Shown: positions 26,506-36,062, counted from the stretch's first letter. The stretch is 64,000 bases of DNA from Bradyrhizobium hereditatis (GCF_020329435.1 NZ_JAGKJK010000010.1:186001-250000), one strand, 5' to 3'. Notes: generated by a model from the letters alone, not told the origin. Numbers and translations are program-made.

Positions 26506-26673
26506 GAAGCGTGCGCCTGTTGGGCAAGAGCCGAGGTGATGTCACTGATCGAGCGCATAATGCCCTGTCCGTCAATGGATTCAGTGGAATTTGCAATCGA
26601 CAGGTCGATTTGGTAGATCAGCCGGGCAAGCCGGTCAAGCGACCGCCCCTTCTGCAGCGGCAGCGACATCAGC

Positions 26674-27633
26674 ATGAAAGTTCTCGTGACCGGAAGCTCC
26701 GGCTTCATCGGCCAAGCGGTGGTGCGGCGGCTGCGCACCGAGGGGTGCGAGGTTGTGGGACTGGACAAAGTTCCGGCTGCCGCAAACGACATTGTATGCG
26801 ATCTCCTGGAAGCCGATCGCCTCAAACAAGCTGTGCAGCGTGCAGCACCGGACGCACTGGTCCACCTCGCGGCGCGAATCGATCTCGACGAAAGAACCAA
26901 CCTTGCGGGCTATGCCGCCAACATCGAGGGCGTCGAGAACCTGATCGAGGCGGTGCGGTTGACGCCGTCGATCCGGCGCGGGATATGGACCTCATCGCAG
27001 CTCGTCTGCCGCGTCGGTTATGTGCCGAAGAGCGACACCGACTACACGGCGGACACGTTGTATGGAAAGAGCAAGGTCCGCACCGAACAAATCGTTCGCA
27101 GCGCGGACGGCGCAGACCGCGAGTGGTGCCTGGTGCGCCCCACCACCGTCTGGGGCCCCGGCATGAGCGCACACTATCAGCGCTTTCTCCGCATGATCGA
27201 ACGCGGACACTATTTCCACGTCGGGTATGGCCCGCTCTGGAAGTCCTATAGCTATATCGACAACATTGCATTCCAGTACTGGCGCCTGCTCGCGGTCCCT
27301 GCCGAACAGATCCAGCGCCGGACATTCTACCTAGCCGACTATGCGCCGATCGATCTCATCGCCTGGTGCGACGCCTTTCAGCGCGCATTCCGTTCCCGCC
27401 GCGTTCCGCACTTGCCTGTGGCCGTTGCGCGCACGTTGGCTCTTTGCGGCGACGCGGTGAACGCGGTTGGGATTAAGAAGTTTCCGTTCAATTCCTTCCG
27501 CCTTAACAACGTGCTCACGCAATATCAATTCGACCTCAAGCCCACGGCCTCGGTCTGCGGCGATCTGCCGTTCGACATGGAGCAAGGTGTCGCAGCGACG
27601 GTTGCGTGGCTGCGTGAGATCCCGGCGCGGTAA
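26674..27633 (+). CDS. NAD-dependent epimerase/dehydratase (extended SDR)
   Basis: A 319-residue extended SDR with TGSSGFIGQAVV at the N-terminus and the Tyr/Lys pair in LYGKSK. The Ser position of the catalytic triad lies in TSSQLVC. VRPTTVWGPGMS is the usual substrate-proximal region. Compared with GalE it lacks clear evidence for a UDP-specific site. It stands alone, divergent from the FkbM gene and ending six bases from the convergent polymerase gene. It could reduce or epimerise a sugar of the second repeat unit; I cannot assign substrate. Confidence 0.78.
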   Translation: MKVLVTGSSGFIGQAVVRRLRTEGCEVVGLDKVPAAANDIVCDLLEADRLKQAVQRAAPDALVHLAARIDLDERTNLAGYAANIEGVENLIEAVRLTPSIRRGIWTSSQLVCRVGYVPKSDTDYTADTLYGKSKVRTEQIVRSADGADREWCLVRPTTVWGPGMSAHYQRFLRMIERGHYFHVGYGPLWKSYSYIDNIAFQYWRLLAVPAEQIQRRTFYLADYAPIDLIAWCDAFQRAFRSRRVPHLPVAVARTLALCGDAVNAVGIKKFPFNSFRLNNVLTQYQFDLKPTASVCGDLPFDMEQGVAATVAWLREIPAR

Positions 27634-27639
27634 CCCGCG

Positions 27640-29202
27640 TCAAGTAGCCGAGCCATTCAGCTGAAGCTCCCCGGCATCCTGCGGCGATCCCGACCGCAGT
27701 CTGGTGAAATCGAGCATGAAGCCGATCAACGCCATCGACACGAGTACCAGCGCCGAATTGGCCATGCCGAGCGGCCCCTGCACCACGCTGAGTACGATGC
27801 TGGCGAGAACAAAGACCAGAAGCAGCGACGGTGTCACCAGATCTGAATGCCTGGTTCCCGCCGCGCTCCAGCCGGCAATGACACCCCAGAGCAGGATGTA
27901 AATGACTGCACCAACGAGGCCGAAATCAAGGAAGGCGGCGCCCCACACAGTCGGGAAGAAGCCATAGATCGAGGCTGCTCTCTGCTCGGCCTCCATAGCC
28001 TCGACCTGCTGGCTATTATGAAAGAAGACCCGCAGGATCGGCGACAGCACGCCGATCTCGTAGACGCCCCATTTCGGGGTAAATTTGTCGCGCGCACGCC
28101 ACGTGATATCGATCGTACGTACCCCGTGGGTAAGATAGAAATAGGTGCTCAGGCCGATCATCGCGCCGCGCGCAGACAGCCGGCTAGATTCAATCGCGGA
28201 CGTGACATAGCCCCGCGGCTTCACATTCCAGGCTTCCAGCATTATCGCTAGGACCGCATCGGCGGAGCTTGGCTTCTGCGGTGGCGGCGGAGCCGCACGT
28301 GCCTCTGCAAACCGCTTGTTGAGATCCGTTGCCGTAATTATTTCGCCGGCCTTCTGCCGGCTGGCTTCGTCGGCCCGGTTCTGCGACGGCTGACCGGCAG
28401 TGGCTGGAGGCGCCTCGCGCCGCGCCTTCTCATGCTGCAGCTCGGTAATCAGCGGCGACATCTGGATGCAGAAATTCTGCCGGGTGCTCCAGATGGCGCT
28501 GGAGTAGATCGCAAATAGCGCCACTGCTGCAACCGTCTTGATGACGAGATAGTGGCCGCGCGGCAATGGCGGCCGCCCCTGCGCGAGACGAACCAGGATC
28601 GCCATGACAACCAGAACGAGAACGAACAGGATCGGCATTCGCCCCGAATACAGCACTGCATATCCGACAGGAGAAACGATCGACAATTGCGCAAGCGCGG
28701 CCCCGCTTCCCGTGATTTCCTCTCCTCTGAGGAGGAACAGCACTACGGAGACGAAACCGAAGGAAAACATGGCATAGCCGCCGTAGAGCAGCGGTGTCCG
28801 CTGGATCGATACGGCGTCAACCAGCTCCGGCGCACAGCGCAGCAGCTCCGAGTAGGCGCTGTTGCTCACCCCGCTCATCAGCGTGCGGTCGAACGCGACC
28901 AGTGCAATTCCGACAATGCCGAGAAGTGAGGCCGCGGTGACGACACGATTCAGCATCTGTCTGGTGAGTGGAGGCATCTGGCCTTGGCGCAAGAAGTAGC
29001 GGGTGAAAACGAGCTTGCCGCTGTGATAGCCAAGCAGAAAGATTGTGATGCCCGTGCTGACAACAGTAAGCACAACCAGCGACGGCTGACCTGGATAATC
29101 TATTGGTCCGACGGCAACGCTCAAAAGCATTGCGCACCAGACCAGCACAATGAGGATTGCGGGCGACGAGAGACTGCCCGCCAAGTGGATAAGCCGCTGC
29201 AT
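27640..29202 (-). CDS. O-antigen polymerase-like membrane protein (Wzy type)
   Basis: A 520-residue integral membrane protein with about ten to twelve hydrophobic segments and a large hydrophilic loop near the middle (about 245-355, rich in Ala, Pro, Gln and Arg). This layout, and a following membrane bundle ending in a short tail, suits Wzy oligosaccharide repeat-unit polymerases, which are too divergent for motif-based naming. It follows the wzx gene by 78 bases on the same strand. It would join lipid-linked repeats in the periplasm. The identification is by topology and context, so exact function stays open. Confidence 0.65.
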   Translation of the reverse strand: MQRLIHLAGSLSSPAILIVLVWCAMLLSVAVGPIDYPGQPSLVVLTVVSTGITIFLLGYHSGKLVFTRYFLRQGQMPPLTRQMLNRVVTAASLLGIVGIALVAFDRTLMSGVSNSAYSELLRCAPELVDAVSIQRTPLLYGGYAMFSFGFVSVVLFLLRGEEITGSGAALAQLSIVSPVGYAVLYSGRMPILFVLVLVVMAILVRLAQGRPPLPRGHYLVIKTVAAVALFAIYSSAIWSTRQNFCIQMSPLITELQHEKARREAPPATAGQPSQNRADEASRQKAGEIITATDLNKRFAEARAAPPPPQKPSSADAVLAIMLEAWNVKPRGYVTSAIESSRLSARGAMIGLSTYFYLTHGVRTIDITWRARDKFTPKWGVYEIGVLSPILRVFFHNSQQVEAMEAEQRAASIYGFFPTVWGAAFLDFGLVGAVIYILLWGVIAGWSAAGTRHSDLVTPSLLLVFVLASIVLSVVQGPLGMANSALVLVSMALIGFMLDFTRLRSGSPQDAGELQLNGSAT

Positions 29203-29280
29203 TTTGCCGTCAGAAACGCGCCCAGACCCTAGAGTTGTGTAGCAGGGTCACCTTGACATCGCAATGACGTTACCACCTGT

Positions 29281-30618
29281 TCACGGATAGAGCATATCGG
29301 GATCTGTCGGAAGGCCGACACTATCCGGTTCGGCGGGTTCCTTACTAGTCTGGCGTATCCTGCGAATAGCCAGTGCCGCCAGCGACAGCAGCAATGCGGC
29401 GCTGGCGATGCCACCGGCTACTGCCGCACCATAGATGCCATAGACTGGAACCAGGAGAACGTTCAACAGCGCCGACATTGCAGCCGAACCGAGATTGCAA
29501 ATCAGGAGATCATTGTCCGATCTCGCAGCATAGAGCGCGTAGGAGGGAACATCGGCCAGCATGCGCAGGAAGATTCCCGGCAGCATGGCATAAAATACTC
29601 CGACGCCCGAGGCGTAGGTGGATAGCCCGAGCAGCGACAACATCGGTGCCATGGCAAAGCCACAGATGATCACGGTTCCCAACGCCAGCGCCAGCATCGA
29701 CCATAGGAAGGAGCGGAGTGCCGTGCGGTAGGCATCGACCCCCGCCGAATATCCCGCGATTACCTTCGGCAGGAACTGGTGCGATACCGATCCCCCCAGC
29801 GACAGTAGGCCGATCAGGATCGTCGAATAGAATGTGTAGACGCCGAGTGCATCGCGCCCCACGAACACATCGATGACGAAGCGATCGACATAGGAGATGA
29901 CCAGCGCACCGGCTGCGGTAAGCATGAAGGGACGCGCCGTCCGTAGGCCCTCCCCGATTGCCGACCGGTCGGGCCGGTATCCCCTCAACTCGCGCCAGGG
30001 AAGCTCGGAGAGCGAGAAAGCGGAAAAAGCAATCGACAGCACGCCGCCGATCGCCCACAGAACCAGCACGGTCTCGAGCGTCCGCGTCGAGGGCGCCGCA
30101 AACATCAGAACGGCCACGGCGTACACCCAGATGCCGCCGCGTAAGAAAACGCCGATATACGCGCGGACCGGCCGCCAGGTGATGATTAGGATCCGCGTCG
30201 CCTCCAGCGAGACGTGCTCGGTGATCAGTATCACGACGAACCATGGCGCAAGACGAGCGGGGAAGAAACCCATAGCGATCGCACCAAACACTATAACGCA
30301 GATCGCAAACAACGCCGCCGAGCCGAGCGCCATCTGATCAGCGATGATCCGTGCCCGCCGTTCCGGCGTCGCCGGCACCAATTCGCGCAACGTGTAGGAA
30401 TAGAACTCAAGTCCGACCGCGAGCAGCGCGAACGCAAGCGTCGCCGTCAGGAGACCATACAGCCCCACCTCTGCCGGCGACAGCATGCGTGCCAGCAGCA
30501 GCGACAACAGAAAGCGGCTTGCCAGCGTCAATGCGCGTAGGATCAGCGCCGACACCGTGCCCGCAATCGCCGGCCGGGTGACGAGATCAAGCAGACGAGA
30601 TCGCATCACGCTGTTCAT
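29281..30618 (-). CDS. Lipid-linked oligosaccharide flippase (Wzx/MATE type)
   Basis: A 445-residue protein with about twelve membrane spans. The N-terminal ALTLASRFLLSLLLARMLSP segment, near residues 25-45, is the polysaccharide biosynthesis (Wzx/RfbX) signature. Start: GTG codons lie at 30624 and 30621, but the ATG at 30618 is the most likely. It would translocate the undecaprenyl-linked repeat unit across the inner membrane. It sits between the capsule-type transferase gene and wzy, forming a classic export and polymerisation pair. Confidence 0.85.
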   Translation of the reverse strand: MNSVMRSRLLDLVTRPAIAGTVSALILRALTLASRFLLSLLLARMLSPAEVGLYGLLTATLAFALLAVGLEFYSYTLRELVPATPERRARIIADQMALGSAALFAICVIVFGAIAMGFFPARLAPWFVVILITEHVSLEATRILIITWRPVRAYIGVFLRGGIWVYAVAVLMFAAPSTRTLETVLVLWAIGGVLSIAFSAFSLSELPWRELRGYRPDRSAIGEGLRTARPFMLTAAGALVISYVDRFVIDVFVGRDALGVYTFYSTILIGLLSLGGSVSHQFLPKVIAGYSAGVDAYRTALRSFLWSMLALALGTVIICGFAMAPMLSLLGLSTYASGVGVFYAMLPGIFLRMLADVPSYALYAARSDNDLLICNLGSAAMSALLNVLLVPVYGIYGAAVAGGIASAALLLSLAALAIRRIRQTSKEPAEPDSVGLPTDPDMLYP

Positions 30619-30665
30619 CACCACCCGCTATCGGCATCGGTTGCAGCGTGTCTCCTGCATGATCG

Positions 30666-32054
30666 TCAGGCGGCAGTCCTGCAAGACTTGAGAAAGCGCG
30701 GCAAATGCGCATTCAACGAACGCACCAACGGCTCGACCGATGCCCGCGCCGCGGCGTCCCCAGCATCGAAATTGCGCCAGCCGAAATAGTCGCCCTCGAC
30801 GCTGATGGATGCGAGATGGCGCACAATCTCGCGCCGTATCACAGCGAGGTCATCAGGCAGGCGCCACTGCGCAAGCCGTTCCGCAAGCGCATCGACTTCG
30901 TCGACATCCTTGACATTCATGAAGTGCTGCTCGGTCGCATAATAGGGTTCGGTCGCGATCGAACAAAGCCCCGCCAGTGCCGCCTGAAGCCCGATCGTCC
31001 CCGTAAACGTCACCGAAACTCCGCATTTGCCGATCAGCAGGTTAGCCGGCACGTCGTAGGGCACCAGCGTCACGAAAGACAGCTTTGAAAGCCGCTCGAA
31101 CAGTTCGCGCTGACGGAAGCCAAACTGCAGCGGATGATCCTTGACGAAGATATGGTAGCCCGCGCGGCCAAGCACCTCGCAATAACGCACCAGAACATCG
31201 TCATGCGCGAGCATATCCCGGGACTTCAGCCAATAATCCATCGAAGCTTCGGGAAAGAGCTGCAGCCCGAGGAACACGCGCCGCTCGCGCGGCAGGCCGG
31301 CAAGCTGCTTGTCCCAGTCGTGATCGAGCAGCTTGAGTGCTGCCACGTCGCTGACGCGCACCTTGTGCTTCAGCCGCTTCAGTGCATCCAGATAATGGCA
31401 ATTGTAGCGGTCGCGTTTCACGAAACGCCAGACATTGAAGAAGGCACCACGCACGGCGTAGTAGCCGAATATGCGCCAGAACCTGGCCTGCGAGAAGCGC
31501 TTGGCATCGCGCACATAAGCCGGCGCGAAATCTTCAGTGCAGAGCTCACCTATCGCGGCATCGATGTTCTCGGCCGAAGGCTCGCGCAACCTGGCCGGAC
31601 GGCCGCGGCGCATCAGCATCACCTGATCGGGAATGATTGACGTCGTCATTTCGAGAAAATCGATGCCGCGGCGGCGCGCCGTCCGCTCCATCACGTCCAT
31701 GACATAGCGATCGATAGTGAACGTCATGACGAGATGGGGATCGAGCCTATCGAAGGCCTGCTCGATCGCCTGCGTCATGCCGCCGATCATCTTGAGCGCG
31801 AGACTGCGGTCGATGCTGCGAAGCACGCGGCAGCGCAGGATGATGTCCGCGCATCCCTCCTCGCCAAACCGCGCAATCGCGACGGCCGCCGCATCCCCCT
31901 TGTCGATAAAACGGTAGAAATCGTCGACCAGCGAATAGTCACCGTCGTCCCGCAGATCACTCAGCACGACCACGTCGGCAAACTCCATCCGCGATGCCAG
32001 GTATTTCCACCACGGCGTCGTGCTGTGAATGGTGAAGAAGACGATGCGGGGCAT
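30666..32054 (-). CDS. Capsule polysaccharide biosynthesis-type glycosyltransferase
   Basis: A 462-residue protein resembling capsule synthesis (KpsS/KpsC- and LipB-like) transferases. Its C-terminal half has the block FVKDHPLQFG, followed by VPYDVPANLLIGKCGVSVTFTGTIGLQAALAG, close to the HP and GS(V)G-type nucleotide-sugar site of CMP-Kdo-using enzymes. Because such proteins often use CMP-linked acids, it is a candidate transferase for the CMP-nonulosonate made here. Its ATG overlaps the legC stop by one base. Function is inferred from motif type and position. Confidence 0.7.
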   Translation of the reverse strand: MPRIVFFTIHSTTPWWKYLASRMEFADVVVLSDLRDDGDYSLVDDFYRFIDKGDAAAVAIARFGEEGCADIILRCRVLRSIDRSLALKMIGGMTQAIEQAFDRLDPHLVMTFTIDRYVMDVMERTARRRGIDFLEMTTSIIPDQVMLMRRGRPARLREPSAENIDAAIGELCTEDFAPAYVRDAKRFSQARFWRIFGYYAVRGAFFNVWRFVKRDRYNCHYLDALKRLKHKVRVSDVAALKLLDHDWDKQLAGLPRERRVFLGLQLFPEASMDYWLKSRDMLAHDDVLVRYCEVLGRAGYHIFVKDHPLQFGFRQRELFERLSKLSFVTLVPYDVPANLLIGKCGVSVTFTGTIGLQAALAGLCSIATEPYYATEQHFMNVKDVDEVDALAERLAQWRLPDDLAVIRREIVRHLASISVEGDYFGWRNFDAGDAAARASVEPLVRSLNAHLPRFLKSCRTAA

Positions 32055-33274
32055 CAGACCTTATTTGCGCTTTCTGCCAAGAAGGGGCTACTCGGCAGGT
32101 TGATACAGCGCGTATGCATATCCTCGGCGACCGGAAGCTGCGAACGCGGGCAGTCGCGGTACATCGGCAGGAGGTGCATTGGCGTCCATAGCGGCCTTGC
32201 GCGGATGCCATGGCCGTGCAACGCCGCCAGCAGGCGGTCGCGCTCAGCGGCGTATTCGCGCTCGAGCACGAGCGTATTTAGCCAGTAATTGCTCTGCGAG
32301 CCTTCCGGCTCGCGATAGATGCGCGCCCAAGGGAAATCGCTGAAAGCAAGAAGATAGCGCTCCGCGAGTCGACGCTTGGCATCGACCATCGCCGGCAGCC
32401 GTTCCATCTGCCCGCAGCCAAGCGCCGCATTGATGTTCGGCAGCCGGTAGTTGTATGCGACCTCGTCATGGTCGAAGGCCCAGGCATGCGCCCGCTTTGC
32501 CGTTGAGGTGAAGTGCCGCGCGTGACGGGCATGTGCCTCGTCGTCGGTCACGATCATACCGCCGCCGCCTGTGGTGACGATCTTGTTACCATTGAAACTG
32601 AGCACGGCGGAATGGCCAAATGTCCCACAACCCTTCCCGCCCAGGGTCGAGCCGAGCGATTCGGTCGCATCCTCCACGATCACGAGCTCGTATTTGGCGG
32701 CCACTGCGCCGAGCGCGGCCATGTCCACCGGATGTCCGAAAATGTGCACCGGAACCACGGCGCGCAGCCGACGGCCGGTCTGCTTATTCACCCATGCGCC
32801 GTTCCGCCGCTCGGCGACGGCGTCGAGATGCGCCTCGAGCGCCTGCGGATCAAGTCCCAGCGTATCCCAGGTCGAATCGACGAAGTGCGGGATGGCACCG
32901 GCGTGACTCACTGCGTTGGCGGTAGCCACGAAGGTGATTGCGGGTAGCAACACCTCGTCGCCCTGCTCGACACCTTCGAGCACCAGCGCGGCGTGAAGCG
33001 CGGCGGTACCGTTGACGATCGCCACCGCATGGCGCGCCCCGGTCGCGGCCGCGACCATCTCTTCGAAGCGGGTGACATATTTGCCCGCCGACGACACCCA
33101 GTTGCTATCGATGCAATCGAGCACCAGTTCGCGCTCGCGCTGCCCAAAGCGAGGCTCGTGCAACTCGACCGGGCGCGCGGCGGAGCCGAGCACGGCGTCG
33201 ATCGCGCCGAGCACGGGCTTGAGGTCAAGCATGTCGGGATACTTGCGGTTCGCCTGGGCGGTTGAACTGACCAT
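32054..33274 (-). CDS. legC: LegC-type sugar aminotransferase (DegT/DnrJ/EryC1 family)
   Basis: A 406-residue PLP aminotransferase that would put an amino group at C4 of the 4-keto-6-deoxy sugar produced by LegB. The N-terminal VELHEPRFG and DSNWVSSAGKY are the signature of the LegC branch, distinct from WecE or PseC. PLP contacts are at NGTAALHAAL, EDATESLGS and Lys231 in SFNGNKIVTT. The ATG at 33274 lies five bases after the legB stop; the frame extension to 33337 is not used. It continues into the capsule-type transferase with a one-base overlap. Confidence 0.9.
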   Translation of the reverse strand: MVSSTAQANRKYPDMLDLKPVLGAIDAVLGSAARPVELHEPRFGQRERELVLDCIDSNWVSSAGKYVTRFEEMVAAATGARHAVAIVNGTAALHAALVLEGVEQGDEVLLPAITFVATANAVSHAGAIPHFVDSTWDTLGLDPQALEAHLDAVAERRNGAWVNKQTGRRLRAVVPVHIFGHPVDMAALGAVAAKYELVIVEDATESLGSTLGGKGCGTFGHSAVLSFNGNKIVTTGGGGMIVTDDEAHARHARHFTSTAKRAHAWAFDHDEVAYNYRLPNINAALGCGQMERLPAMVDAKRRLAERYLLAFSDFPWARIYREPEGSQSNYWLNTLVLEREYAAERDRLLAALHGHGIRARPLWTPMHLLPMYRDCPRSQLPVAEDMHTRCINLPSSPFLAESANKV

Positions 33275-33279
33275 CTTGT

Positions 33280-34299
33280 TCACAGCGTGTATGCATTGGC
33301 GCGATAACGAGAGAGGTTCTCCTGTTCGGTGAACCACGCGATGGTCTGTTCGAGGCCCTTACGCAGGCCGTCGACGCCACCGAACCGAGGCGACCAGCCG
33401 AGCAGCTTCTGCGCCTTGGCGTTGCTGGCCCACAGGCGATCCACTTCGCTGCGTTCCGGCCGGACCCGGACGTCGTCCTGCTCGATCTCGATCGTGGCGT
33501 TCATCAATTCGGCGATCAGCCGCGCGGTATCGCCGATCGATATCTCGAAGGCGTTGCCGATATTGATGACCTCGCCGATGCCCGCCCTGCTCTCGAGCGC
33601 CGCCAGGAAGCCGCCGACGGTATCGGCGACATAGTTGAAATCGCGCGTGGGATGGATGCTGCCGAGCTTGATCTTGCGTGCGCCCGACGCGATCTGGGTA
33701 ATAATGGTCGGGATCACTGCGCGCGCCGATTGCCGCGGACCATAGGTATTAAAGGGACGCACCACGGTCACCGGCGTGCCAAACGAACGCTCGAAGGACA
33801 AAGCAAGCTGATCCGCGCCGATCTTGGTAGCGGAATAGGGCGACTGCCCCTGTAGTGGGTGGTCCTCGGTGATTGGAACAAATTGGGCGGTGCCATAGAC
33901 CTCGCTTGTTGAGGTATGCACCAGACGCTCCACGCCGAGGTCGCGCGCCGCCTGCAAGACGTTGAGCGTGCCACGTATGTTGGTTTCGACGTAGGTGTCC
34001 GGTGAATGATAGGAATAGGGAATCGCAATCAGGGCCGCGAGATGCAGGATGGCGTCGCATCCCTTCATCGCGGTGCGCACGCCATTTGGGTCGCACACGC
34101 TACCGGCGAAAATATCGAGTTCATTGCGGATCTCCGGCGGCGAGGAGTCAAGCCAGCCGTGCGAGCCCATGCTGTTATAGTGTACAAACGCGCGAACCGT
34201 GAAATTCCGTCGGACCAGTTCCTCCGCGAGGTGGGACCCGATAAAACCGCCTGCGCCAGTCAGCAAAATTTTCCGCAACTTTCCGGTTCCCTTCGCCAA
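33280..34299 (-). CDS. legB: Nucleotide-sugar 4,6-dehydratase, LegB type
   Basis: A 339-residue extended SDR that removes water from the nucleotide-N-acetylhexosamine to form the 4-keto-6-deoxy sugar. TGAGGFIGSHL is the NAD motif; VHYNSMGSHGWLD is the diagnostic LegB block; HTSTSEVYG and YSATKIGADQL hold the catalytic Thr and Tyr/Lys. Starts are non-ATG: TTG at 34299 or TTG at 34278, which has a GGGAA site. It precedes legC directly. The donor could be GDP- or UDP-linked; PtmE in the same region favours GDP. Confidence 0.9.
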   Translation of the reverse strand: MAKGTGKLRKILLTGAGGFIGSHLAEELVRRNFTVRAFVHYNSMGSHGWLDSSPPEIRNELDIFAGSVCDPNGVRTAMKGCDAILHLAALIAIPYSYHSPDTYVETNIRGTLNVLQAARDLGVERLVHTSTSEVYGTAQFVPITEDHPLQGQSPYSATKIGADQLALSFERSFGTPVTVVRPFNTYGPRQSARAVIPTIITQIASGARKIKLGSIHPTRDFNYVADTVGGFLAALESRAGIGEVINIGNAFEISIGDTARLIAELMNATIEIEQDDVRVRPERSEVDRLWASNAKAQKLLGWSPRFGGVDGLRKGLEQTIAWFTEQENLSRYRANAYTL

Positions 34300-34417
34300 G
34301 CCAGGTTACCCTGCAATGCGAGGTAACCGATCCGGTATGGCCGCTTCTAAACAGTCCTTCTGCGAGAGACCAGCCGGAACGCACAGAAATATGCGCGCCC
34401 TCCCCGTAACACATTGA

Positions 34418-34436
34418 TCCGGTACTAATTACCGGA
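34418..34436. promoter_or_regulatory. Small inverted repeat upstream of legB (possible operator)
   Basis: TCCGGTA, a five-base spacer, and TACCGGA form a perfect 7-base dyad in the A+T-richer 183-base gap between the wbpE-like gene and legB. The distance from legB is about 120 bases. It could be a regulator site. No promoter boxes could be confidently placed. Confidence 0.35.
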
Positions 34437-34482
34437 ATTGCCGCTCGAATCTGGCAATACCATGATACCACCCCGCGCCAGT

Positions 34483-35583
34483 TTAGCGGAACGTGCGGAC
34501 CAGATGGACTACAGTTTGCAGTTGTTCACTGGTGATTTCCGCAAACATCGGCAGCGACAGAATGCGCCCCTGATCGGCAAACGCGTTCGGAAACTGCTCG
34601 GGGCGATGCTCGAATCGAGCATAGGCGGCAAGGAAAGGCAGTGCCGTCGGATAATTGATCGCAGTTTGCACGCCGTTGGCCTTCAGGTGTGCCGCCAGCG
34701 CGTCACGGCGCGGATGCCTGATAGTATAGAGATGATAGACATGGCTGCGGTCAGAGGCGACCTCCGGCACCGCCACATCCTCGATCTGGTTGAGGCCGGC
34801 GTCATAGACTTTCGCCGCATCCTGACGCGCCTTGGTCCACTCTGCGAGATGCGGTAGTTTCGCTGAGAGAATCGCCGCCTGCATGCCGTCGAGCCGGCTG
34901 TTGATGCCCTCGATTTGATGCTGATGCTTTACCAGGCCGCCGTGCCGCGCCAGCATGGTCATGCGTTCGGCCAACGCATCGTCGTTGGTGACGACCGCGC
35001 CGGCGTCGCCCATCGCGCCGAGATTTTTGCCGGGATAGAACGAATAGGTTGCGGCCGCGCCGAAGGTTCCAACCTGCTGCCCTTTATAACGAGCCAGATG
35101 GGCCTGCGCGCAATCCTCGATCACCCAAAGCTTGTGCTTGCGCGCGATCGCCATGATCGCATCCATGTCCGCCGGCTGTCCGTACAGGTGAACGGGAATG
35201 ATGCCAACTGTGCGCGGCGTAATCGCGGCCTCGATCGCCGCCGGATCAATCGTGAAGGTGACGCCATCGGTATCGCAAAACACCACGGTGGCGCCGGCAT
35301 GCGTGATCATCGCCGATGTGCTGATCCAGGAATGCGCAGTGGTGATCACCTCGTCGCCCGGCTTCACCTTCAGCGCGGTCATCGCGAGATACAGCGCGTC
35401 GGTGCCGTTGGCGCAGGAAACACAATGCCTGACGTCTACGGCCGCGGCGAACTCGCGTTCGAATACGTCTACATACGATCCGCGAATAAAAGCGTTGTCA
35501 CGGATGACAGAGGCAATCGCGCCGTCGATCTCGCTCTTGATGTTCTGATATTGCAGTTGCAGATCCGCAAAGGGTACCGGCAT
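34483..35583 (-). CDS. DegT-family sugar aminotransferase (WbpE-like)
   Basis: A 366-residue PLP aminotransferase. The N-terminus MPVPFADLQLQY and Lys186 in SFYPGKNLGAMGDAG match WbpE, which converts the 3-keto UDP-GlcNAcA intermediate to the 3-amino sugar. Other cofactor contacts: NGTDALYLAM and EDCAQAHLA. It is 11 bases downstream of the WbpD-like acetyltransferase and follows the WbpB-like dehydrogenase, so the three form the standard trio for UDP-2,3-diacetamido glucuronic acid. The WbpA dehydrogenase that would make UDP-GlcNAcA is not in this window. Confidence 0.85.
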   Translation of the reverse strand: MPVPFADLQLQYQNIKSEIDGAIASVIRDNAFIRGSYVDVFEREFAAAVDVRHCVSCANGTDALYLAMTALKVKPGDEVITTAHSWISTSAMITHAGATVVFCDTDGVTFTIDPAAIEAAITPRTVGIIPVHLYGQPADMDAIMAIARKHKLWVIEDCAQAHLARYKGQQVGTFGAAATYSFYPGKNLGAMGDAGAVVTNDDALAERMTMLARHGGLVKHQHQIEGINSRLDGMQAAILSAKLPHLAEWTKARQDAAKVYDAGLNQIEDVAVPEVASDRSHVYHLYTIRHPRRDALAAHLKANGVQTAINYPTALPFLAAYARFEHRPEQFPNAFADQGRILSLPMFAEITSEQLQTVVHLVRTFR

Positions 35584-35594
35584 CGATCGTCTTC

Positions 35595-36062
35595 CTACTT
35601 GTCCGTCAGCAGCCGCCGCGCTGGATTGCCGGCATATGTTCCTGGCGTCGTGATATCCTTGGTCACGACAGAACCAGCCCCGATGACGACGTCATCGATG
35701 ATCCTGACTGGCATGATCGTGGCGTTGGAACCGATCGAGACGCGGTTACCGATCAAGGTCTCGCGCCATAGTTCCCTGTTGCCGCGGGCCGGCCCGCCGG
35801 TCGAAAACGTGTCGTTCACGAACATCACGCCATGACCGACAAAGCAGTCTTCCCCGATCGTCACCAGCTCGCAAACGAAGGAATGGGACTGCACGCGCGT
35901 GCGGGCACCGATCACGACACCCTTCTGTATTTCAGTGAACGGCCCGACAAAGCAGTCGTCACCGATCTTGCAACCGTAGAGGTTGCACGGCTCGACGATC
36001 TTGACGCGCGCGCCGAATTCGACGTCGCGCACGCCGGCCTGATGGATGTCCGGCCGGTTCAC
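35595..36062 (-). CDS. Hexapeptide N-acetyltransferase (WbpD-like)
   Basis: A 155-residue left-handed beta-helix acetyltransferase. Repeats include DDCFVGPFTEIQKGVVIG and the later GSNATIMPVRIIDDVVIGAGSVV, with a C-terminal GNPARR tail. WbpD acetylates the 3-amino group of the UDP-GlcNAc3NA intermediate. The overlap of its ATG with the dehydrogenase stop, and the tight linkage to the aminotransferase, support that role here. Short hexapeptide proteins are promiscuous, so an alternative acceptor is possible. Confidence 0.82.
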   Translation of the reverse strand: MNRPDIHQAGVRDVEFGARVKIVEPCNLYGCKIGDDCFVGPFTEIQKGVVIGARTRVQSHSFVCELVTIGEDCFVGHGVMFVNDTFSTGGPARGNRELWRETLIGNRVSIGSNATIMPVRIIDDVVIGAGSVVTKDITTPGTYAGNPARRLLTDK

